In this document: in pieces, positions 43,822 to 55,709 of the stretch
How the letters are laid out: each line of letters opens with the position of its first letter
Position numbering within the stretch: position 1 is the first letter of the stretch
Assembly (NCBI GenBank): GCA_033439255.1
Contig: CM065879.1
Coordinates: 3,788,501-3,852,500, forward strand
Direction: 5' to 3'
DNA: 64,000 nucleotides
Source: Hericium rajendrae
Taxonomy: Eukaryota > Basidiomycota > Agaricomycetes > Russulales > Hericiaceae
Made by a program: the position numbers and the translations under genes
Notes under the pieces: generated by a model
The model's input: the letters and a program-made list of their open reading frames with translations, nothing else
What the model was told of the DNA's origin: nothing
Databases searched by the model: none

Positions 43822-45472
43822 ATGCATCGGTGCCTCCAAATCCCCGAGATGATCCTTAATGTTCTCCAGGAATTTATAGATTCACCACACGGCGCCTACC
43901 AACCAATCCGGGTGGATCGCCCTCCCGTATTGGCATTGGCTCTATCGTCCAAATATTTTTTGGAACCAGCTCTAGATACGCTGTGGAGCTCACCCTCGAC
44001 TATGAGAGCAATTTGCCAATTCTTCGTATCCCCAGGCGACAAGATTAAGACTACGCCCAAGAGGCACAGGAAATCGAAGATAAGCTCGTCATGCCTTCGG
44101 TCAAGTCTCAGACGCGTTGACATGTCTCTTCATCTCAGTGCCTTGCTCGATGGATTGAAGGTGTTGATAACAGAAGATTCGATTATTATGCTTCGCGCAT
44201 CAAGTCAATGTCCACGTCATCTTACGACGATCACGACAAGCTTTGCCACATCCTTTGTGACTCTTGGGAATTGAGCAAATGTCCCATGCGAAGCGTTAAA
44301 CTTCCCAATCTCCGCCACCTCGACTGGTGCATTGAAGAATGCGATGACGCTTTCACTGTCTTCACGTGTATCGTCATACTTGCAGGACCAAGATTCAAGT
44401 CTTTGAACATGTCCCTTCCTAAATTGCCAGAAGATCGCGACAGTTCGTTTCATGCACTTACTGGCTTCAACGTCGAGTATTTGCAGCTGCAGGCTGGATA
44501 TGACAATTCCTGGCCTTACAGTGGCCTACAGATCTCCACATTGCTTTGCTATTTGCGGACATCTCATATCAATTTATGGGAAGAACCGACATACGACGTA
44601 TGGCTCTATCTGTCGATGTTATTACAGCTTCATGCTCTGGAGGGCCACTTTGTACCGACCAACACCAACATGTCGAAGATAATTGCGGAGATCCTTTCCG
44701 GTCTAATTCCAATTCTGCAGTTCCCGTTCTACGACATCTTACGTGGACCGTCTACGCTCTGGATGAATATACAGCCTTACTCCGCGGATTTGCGAAATGC
44801 CGCGATCTTCAGACTGTCGGCGTGGATCTCTACCAATCCAATACGCCACCCGAGCTGAGCGCATTCTTCGATGTGCTCCGTGCATCTTGTTCTCAAGATG
44901 CGTTGACGTTCTTTTCCATGGAGCACGTAGATGGTGAATGTTGCCATGATGAAGACACCTGGATCAGTCCTACGTTCCCCGCCTTCAGACTCCTTCGACC
45001 GCTTTTGACCTTCGGAGCGATAGAAGTCTGCAAAATAACCTGTTGCATGGCAGCTTGGGATGACGAGCTATTAAAGGAGATTTCTATCGCTTGGCCTAAC
45101 CTCAAGGATCTGAGGCTCCGAACAGGCCACGCACCGTGCACGTCGATGTTGACGCTCCCGGGTTTGAAACCGCTCGCCAGAAATTGCTCTCGCATCAAAC
45201 ATGTCGACGTAGAAGTCGGTGCAGGGTCAAGCGCTTAGACGGACGGCATGGAGATACCCAAACGTGATTGGAACCATGGCTCTGGAAGTACTTCGCGGAC
45301 ATCGGTTGACGTTTCGTACCACCCTCGGCCGGATGGCAGTCTTGGATCCGAGGCCACGGCCCGGCGTTTTTTGGAGGCATTTTTCCCTGTGCAAACATTC
45401 ATCTGGATGTTTGCCTTAACTTGGACGACCATTTGAAGGAGTTGGAGGAAGCATCATCTTAATTCATTCGTA
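43822..45472 (+). pseudogene. F-box/LRR-like protein, subfamily B, dead copy 2
   Basis: MHRCLQIPEMILNVLQEF at 43822 is followed by LALALSSKYFLEPALDTLW. An intron near 44100-44135 is needed to reach RWIEGVDNRRFDYYASRIKS. The body continues in one frame (LPNLRHLDW) to about 44690 and then in another (VPVLRHLTWTVYALDEYTAL, SCSQDALTFFSMEHV, AWDDELLKEISIAWPNLKDL). An in-frame TAG at 45236 replaces a tryptophan found in the paralogue at 11 kb (SSAW). The same frame then continues with EIPKRDWNHGS. The last codons shift once more to HLDVCLNLDDHLKELEEASS before TAA near 45462. Several independent lesions make loss of function nearly certain. Confidence 0.78.
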
Positions 45473-46480
45473 GGTGTTCGCTGCATCCGTACTTCTGCCC
45501 CTGTTCCTGGTGCTGTTACATTGCTTTTGCATGTTGAAATTTGCATGCGGGCCAGGAATTGTGTAGTACGATGACTGGCGGGGGCTCACTACACCATCTG
45601 GGTCATCCTCACCTCTGAGGAGCAGTCTCTGCCGGTATGTTTGACCACTCTTCGGCTTCATTTCCGTCAAAGGGCAATGCCGCCAGTATCTCCTCGTTAT
45701 CGAGCAGCACGGACCTCACCCAATGCTTGGATCATCCCATGGTACTGCTAACAATACTCAATAGATCAAAAAACGCTAGAAAACGCTACCACATTGTGTC
45801 GACCTGCCATCCAGGCTCACTACCCCTCGAGCATGGACCCCGGCACGGGCACGCGGCGCTACTGTTCGGGATTCAGACGGCGGCAAGCTGAATGCAGACG
45901 AGCGACAAGAGACCACGGATGCACATCAGTGCTGGGCGGCGCATCTGGCATTTGACCTAGATCGCGCGTGTGCGGCAGTTCGAGGCGGAGGGCTATTTGC
46001 TCGAGAGTGCAACGGGCACGATGTCGGCGTGCAGCGCGCCGTACACCTTGCCGAGCCCCGACGTTGGTTACGATAATGACCGGTGCACTTCGCTCGAGCC
46101 TCAAAATGTTAAATGGATGCATCGCATATGGTTCAGTGCGTAGGATGTCCACGATTAGATAGTCTCTGCGCCTAATCAAACCTCGACATACTCGACCGAA
46201 TCTCCACTCCTCATTCGAGATTCCCGATATACAGAAGCTCAATCCGCACCACCCTTCCAATCTGAAGTCGACGATATCGTACAAGTCGTCTTCGTGAGTC
46301 GGTGATAAAGCGAAGCGAAGGGCTTTGAACAAACAGCGCGGTAATCAGCACTGATGTGGAATAGATAGAGGAGGCAGCTCGCTCACCGACCGAAAATTTA
46401 ATTGCTACAGCTGCGAGAAATGAAAGTCGAGATGCCCCACTGTTTTGCTGAAGAGATAGCAAATTCGACATTGGTGCTGG
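45473..46480. pseudogene. decayed downstream unit between convergent F-box copies
   Basis: The plus-strand frame 45637-45891 (MFDHSSASFPSKGN) and the minus-strand frame 45859-46332 (FKALRFALSPTHEDDLYDIV, RGLIRRRDYLIVDILRTEPY) match broken copies at 14.8-15.4 and 19.3 kb. The minus-strand frame is the best preserved and may reflect an ancestral small gene. The product is not recognised. Confidence 0.45.
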
Positions 46481-48044
46481 TCAATTCTGACATACGGTAG
46501 CGGAAGGGAAGAGATCTTCGAAGTATGCCATTATGTCCGACGGTATATCCTGGTGACCGTCAGCCAAGCTGTAGATCCGTGTTTTGTGCCGAGCACTTGG
46601 TTTGTCCCAGTCTCGTCTTGGTAGCCTGCCAACATCAACGTCCGAAAAGGACAAGGGCAGTTGAAGCTCTTGAAGACAGCAACAATGTTTAGCAAGAGGA
46701 TATAGTCCACCGACTGTGAAGTTACATGGACTTTTGAATTCCGTCTGCAGCCTGAGCTCCCGTAGGTTGGGCCAGGAATTGGCAAAAGCTTCGAGGAGCG
46801 TATCATCCCAAGAAGCTTCGGGGACGAGAACCGAAAAGTATTTCATCTGCCGAAAGACAAGGAATGGAGAGAACGACACATTGCCGACTGTATAGACTAG
46901 AGGAGGCTCTTCATCGACGACATCTTCAGAAGCGAAGTAGAAGGACCTCAACGTTGTTGGAGAGCAAGCTTTGTGGATTGATTTGACCAGAGTGTCGAAT
47001 TCTGATGCACTTGGAGTACGGTCAGACATCACATGGAGGTCCTCAAAATCATGAGGCCTTTGGAAGGAGTCGAAGAATTTAGCATAGTGTAGCACTTCCC
47101 CGAACTCCAAGGCGACATTTTGGAGCATGGGAAAAGGATGCGCGGGAGGTTGGAACATCATCCAAGGAACTCCAAGGTAGCAATAGAAGGCGACTGTGAG
47201 GGAATGAAGCTGAGGCATGTTCGCTAGATAAAGGAAAGAATTGGCTGAGACTGATGTTTCGATGGATACTGTACTCAGAGATGAAAAGGCAGATAGGATT
47301 AAATCTGTTTGCTCGGTATTGTCTTCACCTTCGCAATCACGATCGTGGATCATGAGATGTTCGAGACGAGGAGAAAATGCCGCCAGAGTCGAGAGGCCAT
47401 GGAAAAGGGAGCCTTGCACCGAGAGACACCAGCTACCCGGATAGATATTGAGGGACTGTAGCGATGGACCAGCGAAGAGTGTAATGTATGAGAAAGGCTC
47501 CAAGTCGTGGACAGACCATTCTAGGAAACTGAGTTTCGGGAATATGGGCCGCAAAGGAAGGGCTCTCTTCATGCTTAGTATACGATGGATAGGTGGAACC
47601 ATATCCTCCGAACCGACGCCAAGGGCTCGTATTCGACGAGCATAGTATGCAAATCGATCCGTCTTCCAGTTCTCGACTTGTAGGGGGAATTTAATCTAAT
47701 TGAGGGCTGCGTTTGAGCCGAGTACAGGCAAAAGCAAATGACAGATTGCGCACCTTCATGTCGCGCAAGTCTTTCATGTTTTTCCAATTAGAATACTCGA
47801 CATTGAGCAAGACAGGAAGCAGCGGGCGAATGGTGCCCAAGTTTATCCATAAAGCATCCAGTGCAGGTTCTAGAAACTGCTTGCAAGTCAGCGCCAGAGC
47901 AAAACAGTCAGGCTTGCACGCCGGGCGGTCGCATCCACCCCCATCCTTCAAGGTCCTGTTGATATAAACACTATTTGTCCTATCTTTCTCTAGTCCATCC
48001 AGAATTCCCAGAAAGATCTCTGGAATCTGTAAGCACCTATGCAT
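46481..48044 (-). CDS. F-box/LRR-like protein, subfamily A, intact
   Basis: Exons 48044-47754 and 47695-46481 around a 58-nt intron (GTGCGC..ATTAG) give 501 aa. It opens MHRCLQIPEIFLGILDGLEK with the F-box-like segment completed by ALTCKQFLEPALDALWINL. LRR-like strands follow: FPKLSFLEWSVHD, FAGPSLQSLNIYPGSW, SPRLEHLMIHD, MPQLHSLTVAF, PFPMLQNVALEFGEVLHYAK, ASWDDTLLEAFANSWPNLRE, and LPRRDWDKPSARHKTRIY. It is close to the copy at 13.2 kb and gives the reference frame that shows the latter to be one base short. Two stretches of duplicated debris flank it. Likely a substrate receptor for an SCF ubiquitin ligase, cytosolic or nuclear. Confidence 0.83.
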
Positions 48045-48239
48045 TGTTGCTGTGGACGCTAACACCGCCGATGTAAGATGGGTCAGCTGAACACCACCTC
48101 ATAATAGAACGTAACTCACTCAATCCTCGAACGGGGTTCAAGAGCTGGCTGAACAGATGCGCAGATGTTTCTGCTCGCACACCCTATCTTTCGTGGACAG
48201 TAACAACAGCACGTCGACTCGTGCACGCGGTCGTGGTGG

Positions 48240-48312
48240 TACTTAGAAGAGACGCATCGGACAGTGGCTCACTTTGACGCGCGCTCAGCACGCGTGAAAT
48301 TAGCGCCAGTCC
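48240..48312 (+). promoter_or_regulatory. F-box shared upstream element, copy 3
   Basis: CAGTGGCTCACTTTGACGCG followed by CAGCACGCGTGAAATTAGCG lies about 200-270 bp upstream of the minus-strand gene at 48044. It matches the copy near 43.4 kb. Confidence 0.45.
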
Positions 48313-48399
48313 TCGATTGTGCTCATAGCTGTTTGTGCGCCGTCTTTCAGCAAGCTCAAGCCTTCCTATGACTTAGCACTACAGCTGTACAATGTGTCC

Positions 48400-49560
48400 A
48401 TGTGCATGCTTAGGTATACAAACTGACGATACGACTCTGACCTCTGCCACGAAGTCCTCGAGCATCGCATGTTGCCCACCAGTCTGCGCTCTCCCCTTGT
48501 CCGCCGTCCCTGCACTCACGGACTCCACGATCCCGCCTCTGTTAAGCTCCACACCCACCACATCCTTCACTGTTCCCCTTCACCACGATTCCCACCGTCA
48601 TCCCCACGCGCCGCAGCGACCCCTGATCACCTGCAGCACGGCGAACTCCTCGAGTGAGGGGCGATATGCTGTCGTCCGGTCCTCCTAGGGCGTCGCGAGG
48701 AGCGTCCGGCGCACTGGCAGCGCGGCCGTACAACTGAGCGTGCGCGCGAATGAGCCGAGCTCGTCCATCTTCTGGTATTGAGGGGGGCTGAAAGCGGCGT
48801 CGACGACGTTGTGGGAGGTGGCTATTTACTCGATGATACCTAAAGCGCGTATTTAGCTGATCAGAAGGCGCATACTTACACTCGTATGAAGATGTTGAGA
48901 ATGATAGTTTTATACGCACCATCTTCGAAGTAAACGCGGATCTCGTCTGCGTCGATGAAGATGGCCTCTCCGCTCCGCAAGCGGACGAGATTCATGAAGT
49001 ACACGGTGACAAACACATCCGCATCGTCTTCATGTTCACCGTTTACGTTCCGTGCGACTTTTCCGAACGCCTGCACCCGCATATCACCCTCGGTGTTTGC
49101 ACATCATAGGCGTATACTGCACACCATTCGCGCAACCACGATCGCGCAGCGAGGCAGATAATGCAGTGGTGTCCGTCGGCTGGCGTGGACAGCGCGGCGG
49201 GCTCGCATACGACCTTAAACACGTCCCAGGGAGCATCGCGCGACGGCGTCCAGACAGCCTGTTCGGGCTCAAGGCCAAGTCAGCGTTCACGTGCTAAGCC
49301 TAGGATGCCGGACGGGGTGCGCGTTGGTTTTCGGGGTGCCCAGTTCCTGGATACGGGGGTTGGCACGTTGGGAGGACTGGGCGCATTGATGACTAGGCGG
49401 AGGAGGTATTCGATAGATTGGGTTTGTGGCGTTGAGAGGTTGAGAAGCGCCTTTCGGTCGGCGTCAGAGACTGAAACGCTGTCAAGAAGAACCCGGAAGT
49501 ATGAAGATGTGCGTCAAGAGGAATGGGTCAGCGCTGGCATATTGAGAATCAAGTAGCTGC
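48400..49560 (-). pseudogene. chimeric Rtt106/MPI pseudogene, copy 2
   Basis: On the minus strand, 49556-49310 matches the start of the Rtt106-like gene (MPALTHSS, an in-frame TGA, SYFRVLLDS, DADRKALLNLSTPQTQSIEY). From 49082 the sequence matches MPI (QAFGKVARNVNGE, IFIDADEIRVYFED). After an intron-like gap comes GIIE followed by TAA, then KMDELGSFARTLSCTAALP, another stop, and finally ELNRGGIVESVSAG near 48480. Stops and shifts make it clearly dead. The fusion order equals that of copy 1 at 16.1-16.7 kb. Confidence 0.72.
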
Positions 49561-50606
49561 ACGGGGTATATTTAGGACGTCTGCCTGTACAACGTCAGAT
49601 GTCTGTTCGCGTTCGGGGAGCAATAAGCATACCAGGATATATATTGAGCGGCTTCATAATGAATCATGAGACGACCTGGTCCCTGAAAAGGTGAGATTCA
49701 CTGCGTTCCGGGTATGGCTGGTCCAAGTCGGAGCCGGCGGGAATTCCCGCGAACAGTAGTCAGGCGTGTCGAGGTTGGCGTAACATAGAGTTCTGGAGCA
49801 AATGCCGGGGGATAGAAGCCCGGCGGCGCTGAAGCAGAGTAGGCGAGCGTATGTACATAGTCGAAATCGGACTAGCTGGGACTAGGTAGGGATAGGTCTA
49901 AATAGATCAAGCCAGTTCAGGCGTGCTCAAATTCACTTTTGGTGATCATCGCACCGGATATGGTCAGCTCGCTCTGAAAATTGACAGGCAGTAAAATAGG
50001 AAGCAAATTATTATACAAATAACCGCAGGCAGTCGAGCACTACAAGGCTCCTTGTATGTACCCCACCATTGAGCCTTACGCCCTCATCATTCTCATTGCC
50101 CTGCTTCTCTCTGTCGCACCCACACCCATCGACCTGCTATATAAACGCTGACCTGGGTCAGCCACCGCAGGGCGCCGACCCTGCGATCCAAGCCATGTGG
50201 CCGAGCTTCGACTTGGCATCCCATAAGACGTACGCCGAGCATTTGCACATACAGTTGTACGATGAGAAAGCGTCTGAAGGCGACCCGTTCGGGCTCTAGG
50301 CTCCTGACCAATGCGAAGGGAGCACTGCATCGAACACTCTGCATACGCATGAGGGGCGGCGTGACGGTCCTGTTACACGCGTGGGGTGGTGCCAGGAGGA
50401 TTCTACTCCACGAGACGGATGGCACCGCGACGATCCCGTTTCGCCAGGGAGGAAGGGACCACGAATGTTCTCATGACCGGGGACATGTGCATACAGGGCG
50501 CCGTTTCGGGTGCCTTCGCCGCCGTTCTGAGTCCCCTTGCTGCTGAGGACAGATTTCTGCTCGGCACAAGTGCAAGCGTGAGTGCAGTCGAAGCCGACGT
50601 GATTGG
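49561..50606. other. intergenic with remnants of an unrecognised gene
   Basis: A 30-codon plus-strand frame from 50055 (MYPTIEPYALIILIALLLSV) looks like a real hydrophobic N-terminus but stops at once. Beyond an acceptor-like CACCGCAG, frames at 50172-50299 (MWPSFDLASHKTYAEHLHIQ) and 50470-50600 (NVLMTGDMCIQGAVSGAFAA) read like coding debris in several frames. I do not know the family. Confidence 0.35.
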
Positions 50607-51241
50607 TTACTTAGCTTGCACGCATTCCTCGTCGTCTTGTGCACCATCGCTGTCCTGAACAGGCTCCCGATTGTCTTGCACCACGCGCTCCTCGATGTGC
50701 GAGAACATCTGCAGAATGTTGTCGTCTATATCCGGGTCCTCATACAGGCCTGGACGAACGTCTCCTTCATTTAGAGGAAAGACGGGGCCAGGCTCACCTT
50801 CATCAGACTTAGCCAGACCTGTGTCTAAGCGACATTCCTAGAGGGTGAGACAGAGTATACTGTACCATTTCGATCGTAGGCTCATGAAAGTTGGGTGTGA
50901 CCAACTTTTGAAAACCCAATAAATCGAAAGAAAATTATTGGCGTCAGAAAAATTAGGCTCATGGGTCCCTGTGACCTGTGACATGAGCCTACGATCGAAA
51001 TGGTACAGTAATGTTAGTCAGTTTGAGCAATGGCAGAATAAAAGCAAAACGTTTGAATATCAGAGACTTGCAAATCCAGCTCGTCATCACTTTGCGTCAG
51101 TCGTACGCATTTCAATGGCCCGTTGCCTTGTCTCTCCCGCTCATCGCGAGCGAGATCCTCCAGTCGGCTACTGCTTCCTGATGCGCGTGCAGAGTCCGGG
51201 ACTCGAGGCGCTTCCTTTGACGGTGCGTGTCGGACTCCCAC
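50607..51241 (-). CDS. unidentified gene fragment with a MITE in its intron
   Basis: The last exon, 50837-50607, reads ECRLDTGLAKSDEGEPGPVF, then a Pro/Asp-rich acidic tail with NILQMFSHIEERVVQ, and ends at TAA 50607. A 230-nt intron (51067-50838, GTCTCT..CTCTAG) contains the 149-bp MITE. The upstream exon ends RLTQSDDELDLQ in matching phase. Further upstream, frames change: one frame near 51170-51340 shows a finger-like YTCPDCKEGALPGDERHW. The N-terminus is not resolved. Family not recognised; a regulatory or transposon-derived protein is possible. Confidence 0.4.
50860..51008. mobile_element. 149-bp MITE with TA target site (Tc1/mariner-type)
   Basis: 27-bp perfect terminal inverted repeats (CTGTACCATTTCGATCGTAG onwards) are flanked by TA at 50858-50859 and 51009-51010. 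The interior is AT-rich and non-coding. Its ends differ from those of the 4-kb transposon at 20.4 kb (CAGTGCTTTG), so it must be mobilised by another transposase. Confidence 0.9.
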
Positions 51242-52462
51242 TTCGGAACCCAGTGCCTCTCATCACCGGGGAGGGCGCCTTCCTTGCAGTCGGGGCACGT
51301 ATATAGTATCGTGGTGTTGCGACCACGAGTAGGTTTGCATCATTTACGAGAGGATCCATCAACACAGGAGGACACGAGGGAAGGAGGAGGGTGGAGGGAA
51401 GAAGGAGGAAGGGAGGATGAGCGAAGGGAGCGGGCGAGGGCGAAAAGACAAAGGTTTGCAAGAAAATCGTCGAAGTCGATGACCTCTCGACAAACCCTTG
51501 ACCCAGTTCTCGTCTGGTCTCACCTTTCCCACATCAGATGGTCGAGGATATGGAACACCTGGTATGTCCTGCGGTAGAGTAGCGAGGCGCAGTGAGCTAT
51601 TCCAACTTGCGGAATAGATGATGTACTCACTGTCTGACCAGGTGGTATTGCCTCATCTAGTACGATTACGCAAAGACTGTGTGGTCGACTTTGGTGACTA
51701 GCTAGGACAAGCTGACCTAACCTAATCTACTCCAACTCGGACAAGCAATGGCCGGAACGCAGTGATTCTGCGTTGTTTAACGGGGTTCAAAAATTGGATC
51801 ATCTGTTTCTGCGCTCCATTCATCAGGCTGAGGCGAGAACGATGGGGTACTGCGATGAAGTGGCAGCCCGTGAGTCATCAGGATCTGCTTTCAGAACTAT
51901 GGACATGAAATAAGGATAGCAAATGAGCCTGAGGTGCAAGGAGGAGATCACTGATCAGTGCTCCCAGTGGAAGCAGGAGCCAATGGACCTACACTCTGCA
52001 CCACTGGCAGCCTTGTCAGTCATGAGTGCAGCAGCACTTGAAGAGATGGCCATGGTGGAGGCCTTGTCTGTAACAAATGCCTTGGCAGGGTGGACAACAC
52101 CTTGTCGGTCATGGAGGCAGCTGACACAGACTCTTCGTTGGGCATTGAGCATGGAGCATACCGGTCCTACCAATGGAAATGGGCCCTACATGGCACCATT
52201 TTTTTGTGAACCTGTTGACCAGTCAGTAGTTGCAAATTGCAGAGCCTCTTGAGTCTTTTAGTCATACAGAAGACAGGGCTGACTGAAAGAGAGATTTCTC
52301 AGATGATCTCATGCATAGCAGAAACTGAAACAGGAATAAAATGCCTCTGTGCTGCTTCATCACTTCTCGTGACACTTTCAACATGTACATGGTCAAATCC
52401 TGCACATAGCAAGCAAACAAACAAGATAATAAAAAATGAACAGTAGGATTGATTGTGTTCAT
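51242..52462. other. intergenic, no gene recognised
   Basis: A plus-strand frame at 51923-52252 is rich in Ala/Met/Leu from near-repeats of GCCTTGTC and GCAG-type words. I see no domain. The 51350-51440 stretch is purine-rich (GGAGG repeats). Confidence 0.35.
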
Positions 52463-52595
52463 AGCCCACCGCGAGGGTCGAACTCGCAACCTTCAGATAC
52501 AAGTACGTAAGTTCAATGTTCAACCCTCGGAGTGGGGCTTTACATTCCGATATTTCGTAAAAGTCTGACGCTCTGGCCAATTGAGCTAGGCGGGC
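52463..52595 (-). tRNA. tRNA-Lys(UUU) with a 59-nt intron
   Basis: On the minus strand the acceptor GCCCGCC (52595-52589) pairs with GGTGGGC (52470-52464). A D-arm TAGCTCAATTGG, an anticodon stem TCAGA/TCTGA with loop CTTTTA..A, and the T-arm GCGAGTTCGACCCTCGC are all present. The anticodon is TTT. The intron (52557-52499) sits after position 37, the canonical place. Exons total 74 nt. It also contains good A-box and B-box promoter sequences. Confidence 0.93.
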
Positions 52596-52879
52596 TTGTG
52601 TTAAATACAAATAATATATCATATATTACTTTGTTAGGCGCCGCTTCGCTACGGCGGTTGCTTCACCTCGTGAGCAGACAACGACCGACTCGTTCGAAAA
52701 ACTATCGTGCTTGTTTTAACTATACCCCACCACATATTTGCATGGTTCGTTTGTTATTCTAAGTACCGTTTTACTGAATTACTAACATGGAACCGCATTA
52801 TTTTCGTTAATATCGATACCGTGGTCTGTGATCAGGCAGACTCGGTATTTTTGCTACCTTTGAAGTCGGCCAAGTCACC
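52596..52879. other. promoter region of the F-box C gene
   Basis: No gene visible. The segment separates the divergent tRNA and F-box gene. Confidence 0.4.
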
Positions 52880-54467
52880 ATGACTATGCACCGGTGCTTA
52901 CAGATACCCGAGATCATCCTTATCATCGTCGACATTCTTCAGCGCCATAGGCAGACTCTGCTGTGCTTCTCACATACATGCAAGTTCTTCCTAGAGCCAG
53001 GTCTCGACATTATATGGCGCAACATGGATTCTGCTACACCCGTTGTCAATTTGATTGTACCTCCGGATAAAAGACATCAGAACGAAGATGCAAGCAAAGG
53101 TACATACCATGATGTGATGGTATGTCTGAGCGTATCGGTGTCGCTGTTCTAACTGACCCTATCTTAAGAGCCTCCTCCGAGTAATCGAACGTGCAGACTG
53201 GAAACGAGTCAACTACTATGCCTCTAGGGTGAAACAAACGACGGTCCAGCTAGAAGAGATCGATGATCTTCTTCTCCGCACGCTTCCCTTACGCGTCCCC
53301 GCTCATGCGATGCCCCTTCTCCCAAATCTGCGCCGTCTACGTTGGTCAGATGACATGGTGGAATCCTTGCCTTGCCTTAAGATGTTTTCTGGACCAAAAC
53401 TTGAACATATGAGCTTGGCCATCTCACCCTGGCCGAAGGAATGCGACGGGTTTTTGGCGTCGGCTTTCTCGAATATCCGGGACTCTTGTCCGTTACTCCA
53501 TACTCTCGATATCTGCCATGAATACGACCATGACTGGTCGGGCAGCGGACGACAGCTCACCCTGATCGTGACCGCCTTCCCTGCTATCCGTCACACCTCA
53601 TTCTACCCCAGACCTTCAGGCGACACATTGATGGCTCTGTCAACGATGCCCAATCTCCGCACTTTACACGCAATATTTGATCCAGGTTCGCCGTTCGTAT
53701 GGGACACCTGCTTTCCGCTGGAGTTTCCCGCCCTTCGGGACCTCTATTGGCCGGTCTTTGACTTCGATGAAATTACGGACTTACTGCGTGGCCTCAAATC
53801 CACAAGCCGGCGTGAACTCAAGGCCGTTGAAATCGAGTGCGACAATGGCGAGTTCGAAACCACAAAACTTGTCACGTTCGTCGACGCCTTCCGAGTGACT
53901 TGCTCTTTTCAAGCCTTGACGTCACTCAGCATTCATTCTATCGATTCGCCCACGACTCGAAGGCCTCCCACCAAAACTGCTCTCGCTTCATCGCTCCTAC
54001 GGCCGCTCTTAGAATTCAGCGGCATAGAAGTCCTCTCAATCCGATGGCTTCCGATCGAGTGGGACGACAGGTTTCTAGATGAGCTATCTGCAGCGTGGCG
54101 ATCTTTGCGGGTCCTGGACCTGCGGGCCAGATATGCATCGGAAACGAGTATTACGCAGGCGGGTATGCGGTCAATCGCCAGGTGTCGTCGTCTTGCAGAT
54201 ATTTCCCTAAGTCTCGCTTCCATGTTCGATGACAACCCATCCTCTACGAATCAGCGCAGCACCTTCTGCGCATCACCAAATAGCAGGACAAGGAGCGTCA
54301 GTCTCTCGCTCGAGATCGTCGATCCAGATACCGATGAAGTCGGCGATCGCATTGCCGCTGGCAAGCTGGCGATGTGCAACATCTTCCCTAGAGCCAATAT
54401 CCAATATCGTATTGAAATCGCGTACAGTAACAGCGATTCAAGTCCGCCAAGTCCGTTGTCAGATTGA
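52880..54467 (+). CDS. F-box/LRR-like protein, subfamily C, intact
   Basis: Exons 52880-53119 and 53169-54467 around a 49-nt intron (GTATGT..TTAAG, CTGAC branch) give 512 aa. MTMHRCLQIPEIILIIVDIL and LLCFSHTCKFFLEPGLDIIW form the F-box-like part. After the intron come RVIERADWKRVNYYASRVK and LRR-like strands: LPNLRRLRW, MFSGPKLEHMSLAI, CPLLHTLDI, MPNLRTLHAIF, EFPALRDLYWPVFDF, SSLLRPLLEFSGIEVLSI, AWRSLRVLDLRARY. The Ser/Pro-rich C-terminus is soluble. The second ATG, two codons in, matches the start of all relatives and may be the real one. The copies at 55 and 62.4 kb are its nearest kin. Probable SCF substrate receptor of unknown target. Confidence 0.82.
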
Positions 54468-54848
54468 GGGCCGGGATTTCGACATCAGCATTCATCATGG
54501 TTCCGCTGCAGATATGATATAAATGTGCGGTGCGGGAAAGGAAGATGGATCATGATGGAATCAGGTGGCATGAATTTAGGGTCGCAACAGATCAATGGAT
54601 GTTCGATCACCAGGCCCGCGGGCTGGAGAATATGTAAATATTTCACTCGCTAGTGCAAAGGCTTCATGGAGGCATGGTCAAGCTCCCCGGCATGAATAAG
54701 TAGATTGCCTTGTACGATAGGCTACATCGCCTAACCTAGCTACCAATATTATATACATATAAGTAGTACCCTATAACACGACAATGAATCAAGATGCAGT
54801 TCTCGTGAAAAAGACGCAGGCGCTACGCACATTGTATGAATGCTATAG
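54468..54848. other. 3' intergenic between convergent F-box copies
   Basis: AT-rich, with no feature recognised. Confidence 0.4.
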
Positions 54849-55709
54849 TCAGGGAGGCAGATGAATATCTGCGTGAGGAAACATGTCTGTGAGATATGCT
54901 ATGGCAGCACTTCGTCGCTCCCCGTTCAATTGAAGCTGCTGGACCTTGACGAGGGTTTGCGGGAATTGCTTGATCCCGTCATGGCGCCGCGAGTCGTGGG
55001 CTAAGTTTGGTAAGACGTGACCATCCCAGTCGTTGACCGGCACTGAAAGAGCTCTGAGCTGGGAGCAACGCTTGGCTATGGGCTCCAATCCAGGTAGCGT
55101 CAGTTTTGACGGGTAGGCGGACCCGCCGTCCCTGAGCGTCACTCTCTGTAGGCCTGTCCATGCAAGCGATAGCGCATCTAAAAAGCTATCGTCCCATTCG
55201 ATGGCGCAGCCCGCTAGGGTACACTCCTCTATCCGGCTGAAAGTGAGAAGTGGCTTTGAAAGCATTGACGCCCTCGTGAACGGCTATTCAAGAAGCTCTT
55301 CCACGTTGGTCTCTAATGTGATCGATTTTAGTGCGGATGCGGAACAACTCGCCCGGAGGGCTTGAAGGAATGCAGTGACGTCTGTAGGGGTATAGGGCCA
55401 GTGAACGACGATATTGATTTTTGCGAGATCGCAATTCTTGCCGAACAGCTGCAGCACCCGTGTGAGATCCTGAAGCAGTGTCACCTCCCAAGTCAGATCC
55501 CGAAGAGCACTAAACTCAAGTGTCTGCTCCCCCAAAGTGAGGGCCTCCCAAATAGAATACGTGTCGTCACAATCTATACAGCAACGTGCGTTTATTGATC
55601 GGAGCGTCGTTTGGCGGGAGATTGAACACTGAAATTGGTGGACCAGATAGAAAGAAAAGGATTTGCTGAACTAATTCGGCAATCCGCAAGCATCGATGCA
55701 TCCTTCTGG
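54849..55709 (-). pseudogene. F-box/LRR-like subfamily C, internally deleted copy
   Basis: ATG 55709 gives MHRCLRIAELVQQILFFLSG and then a stop after about 44 codons. The 5' half of the LRR body is missing. Sequence resumes near 55535 with LEFSALRDLTWEV and continues to NVEELLE, an in-frame TAG at 55284, then SMLSKPLLTFSRIEECTLAG, AWTGLQRVTLRD and MFPHADIHLPP to 54849. An internal deletion of several hundred bases plus a nonsense codon mean it cannot encode the family protein. Confidence 0.75.
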
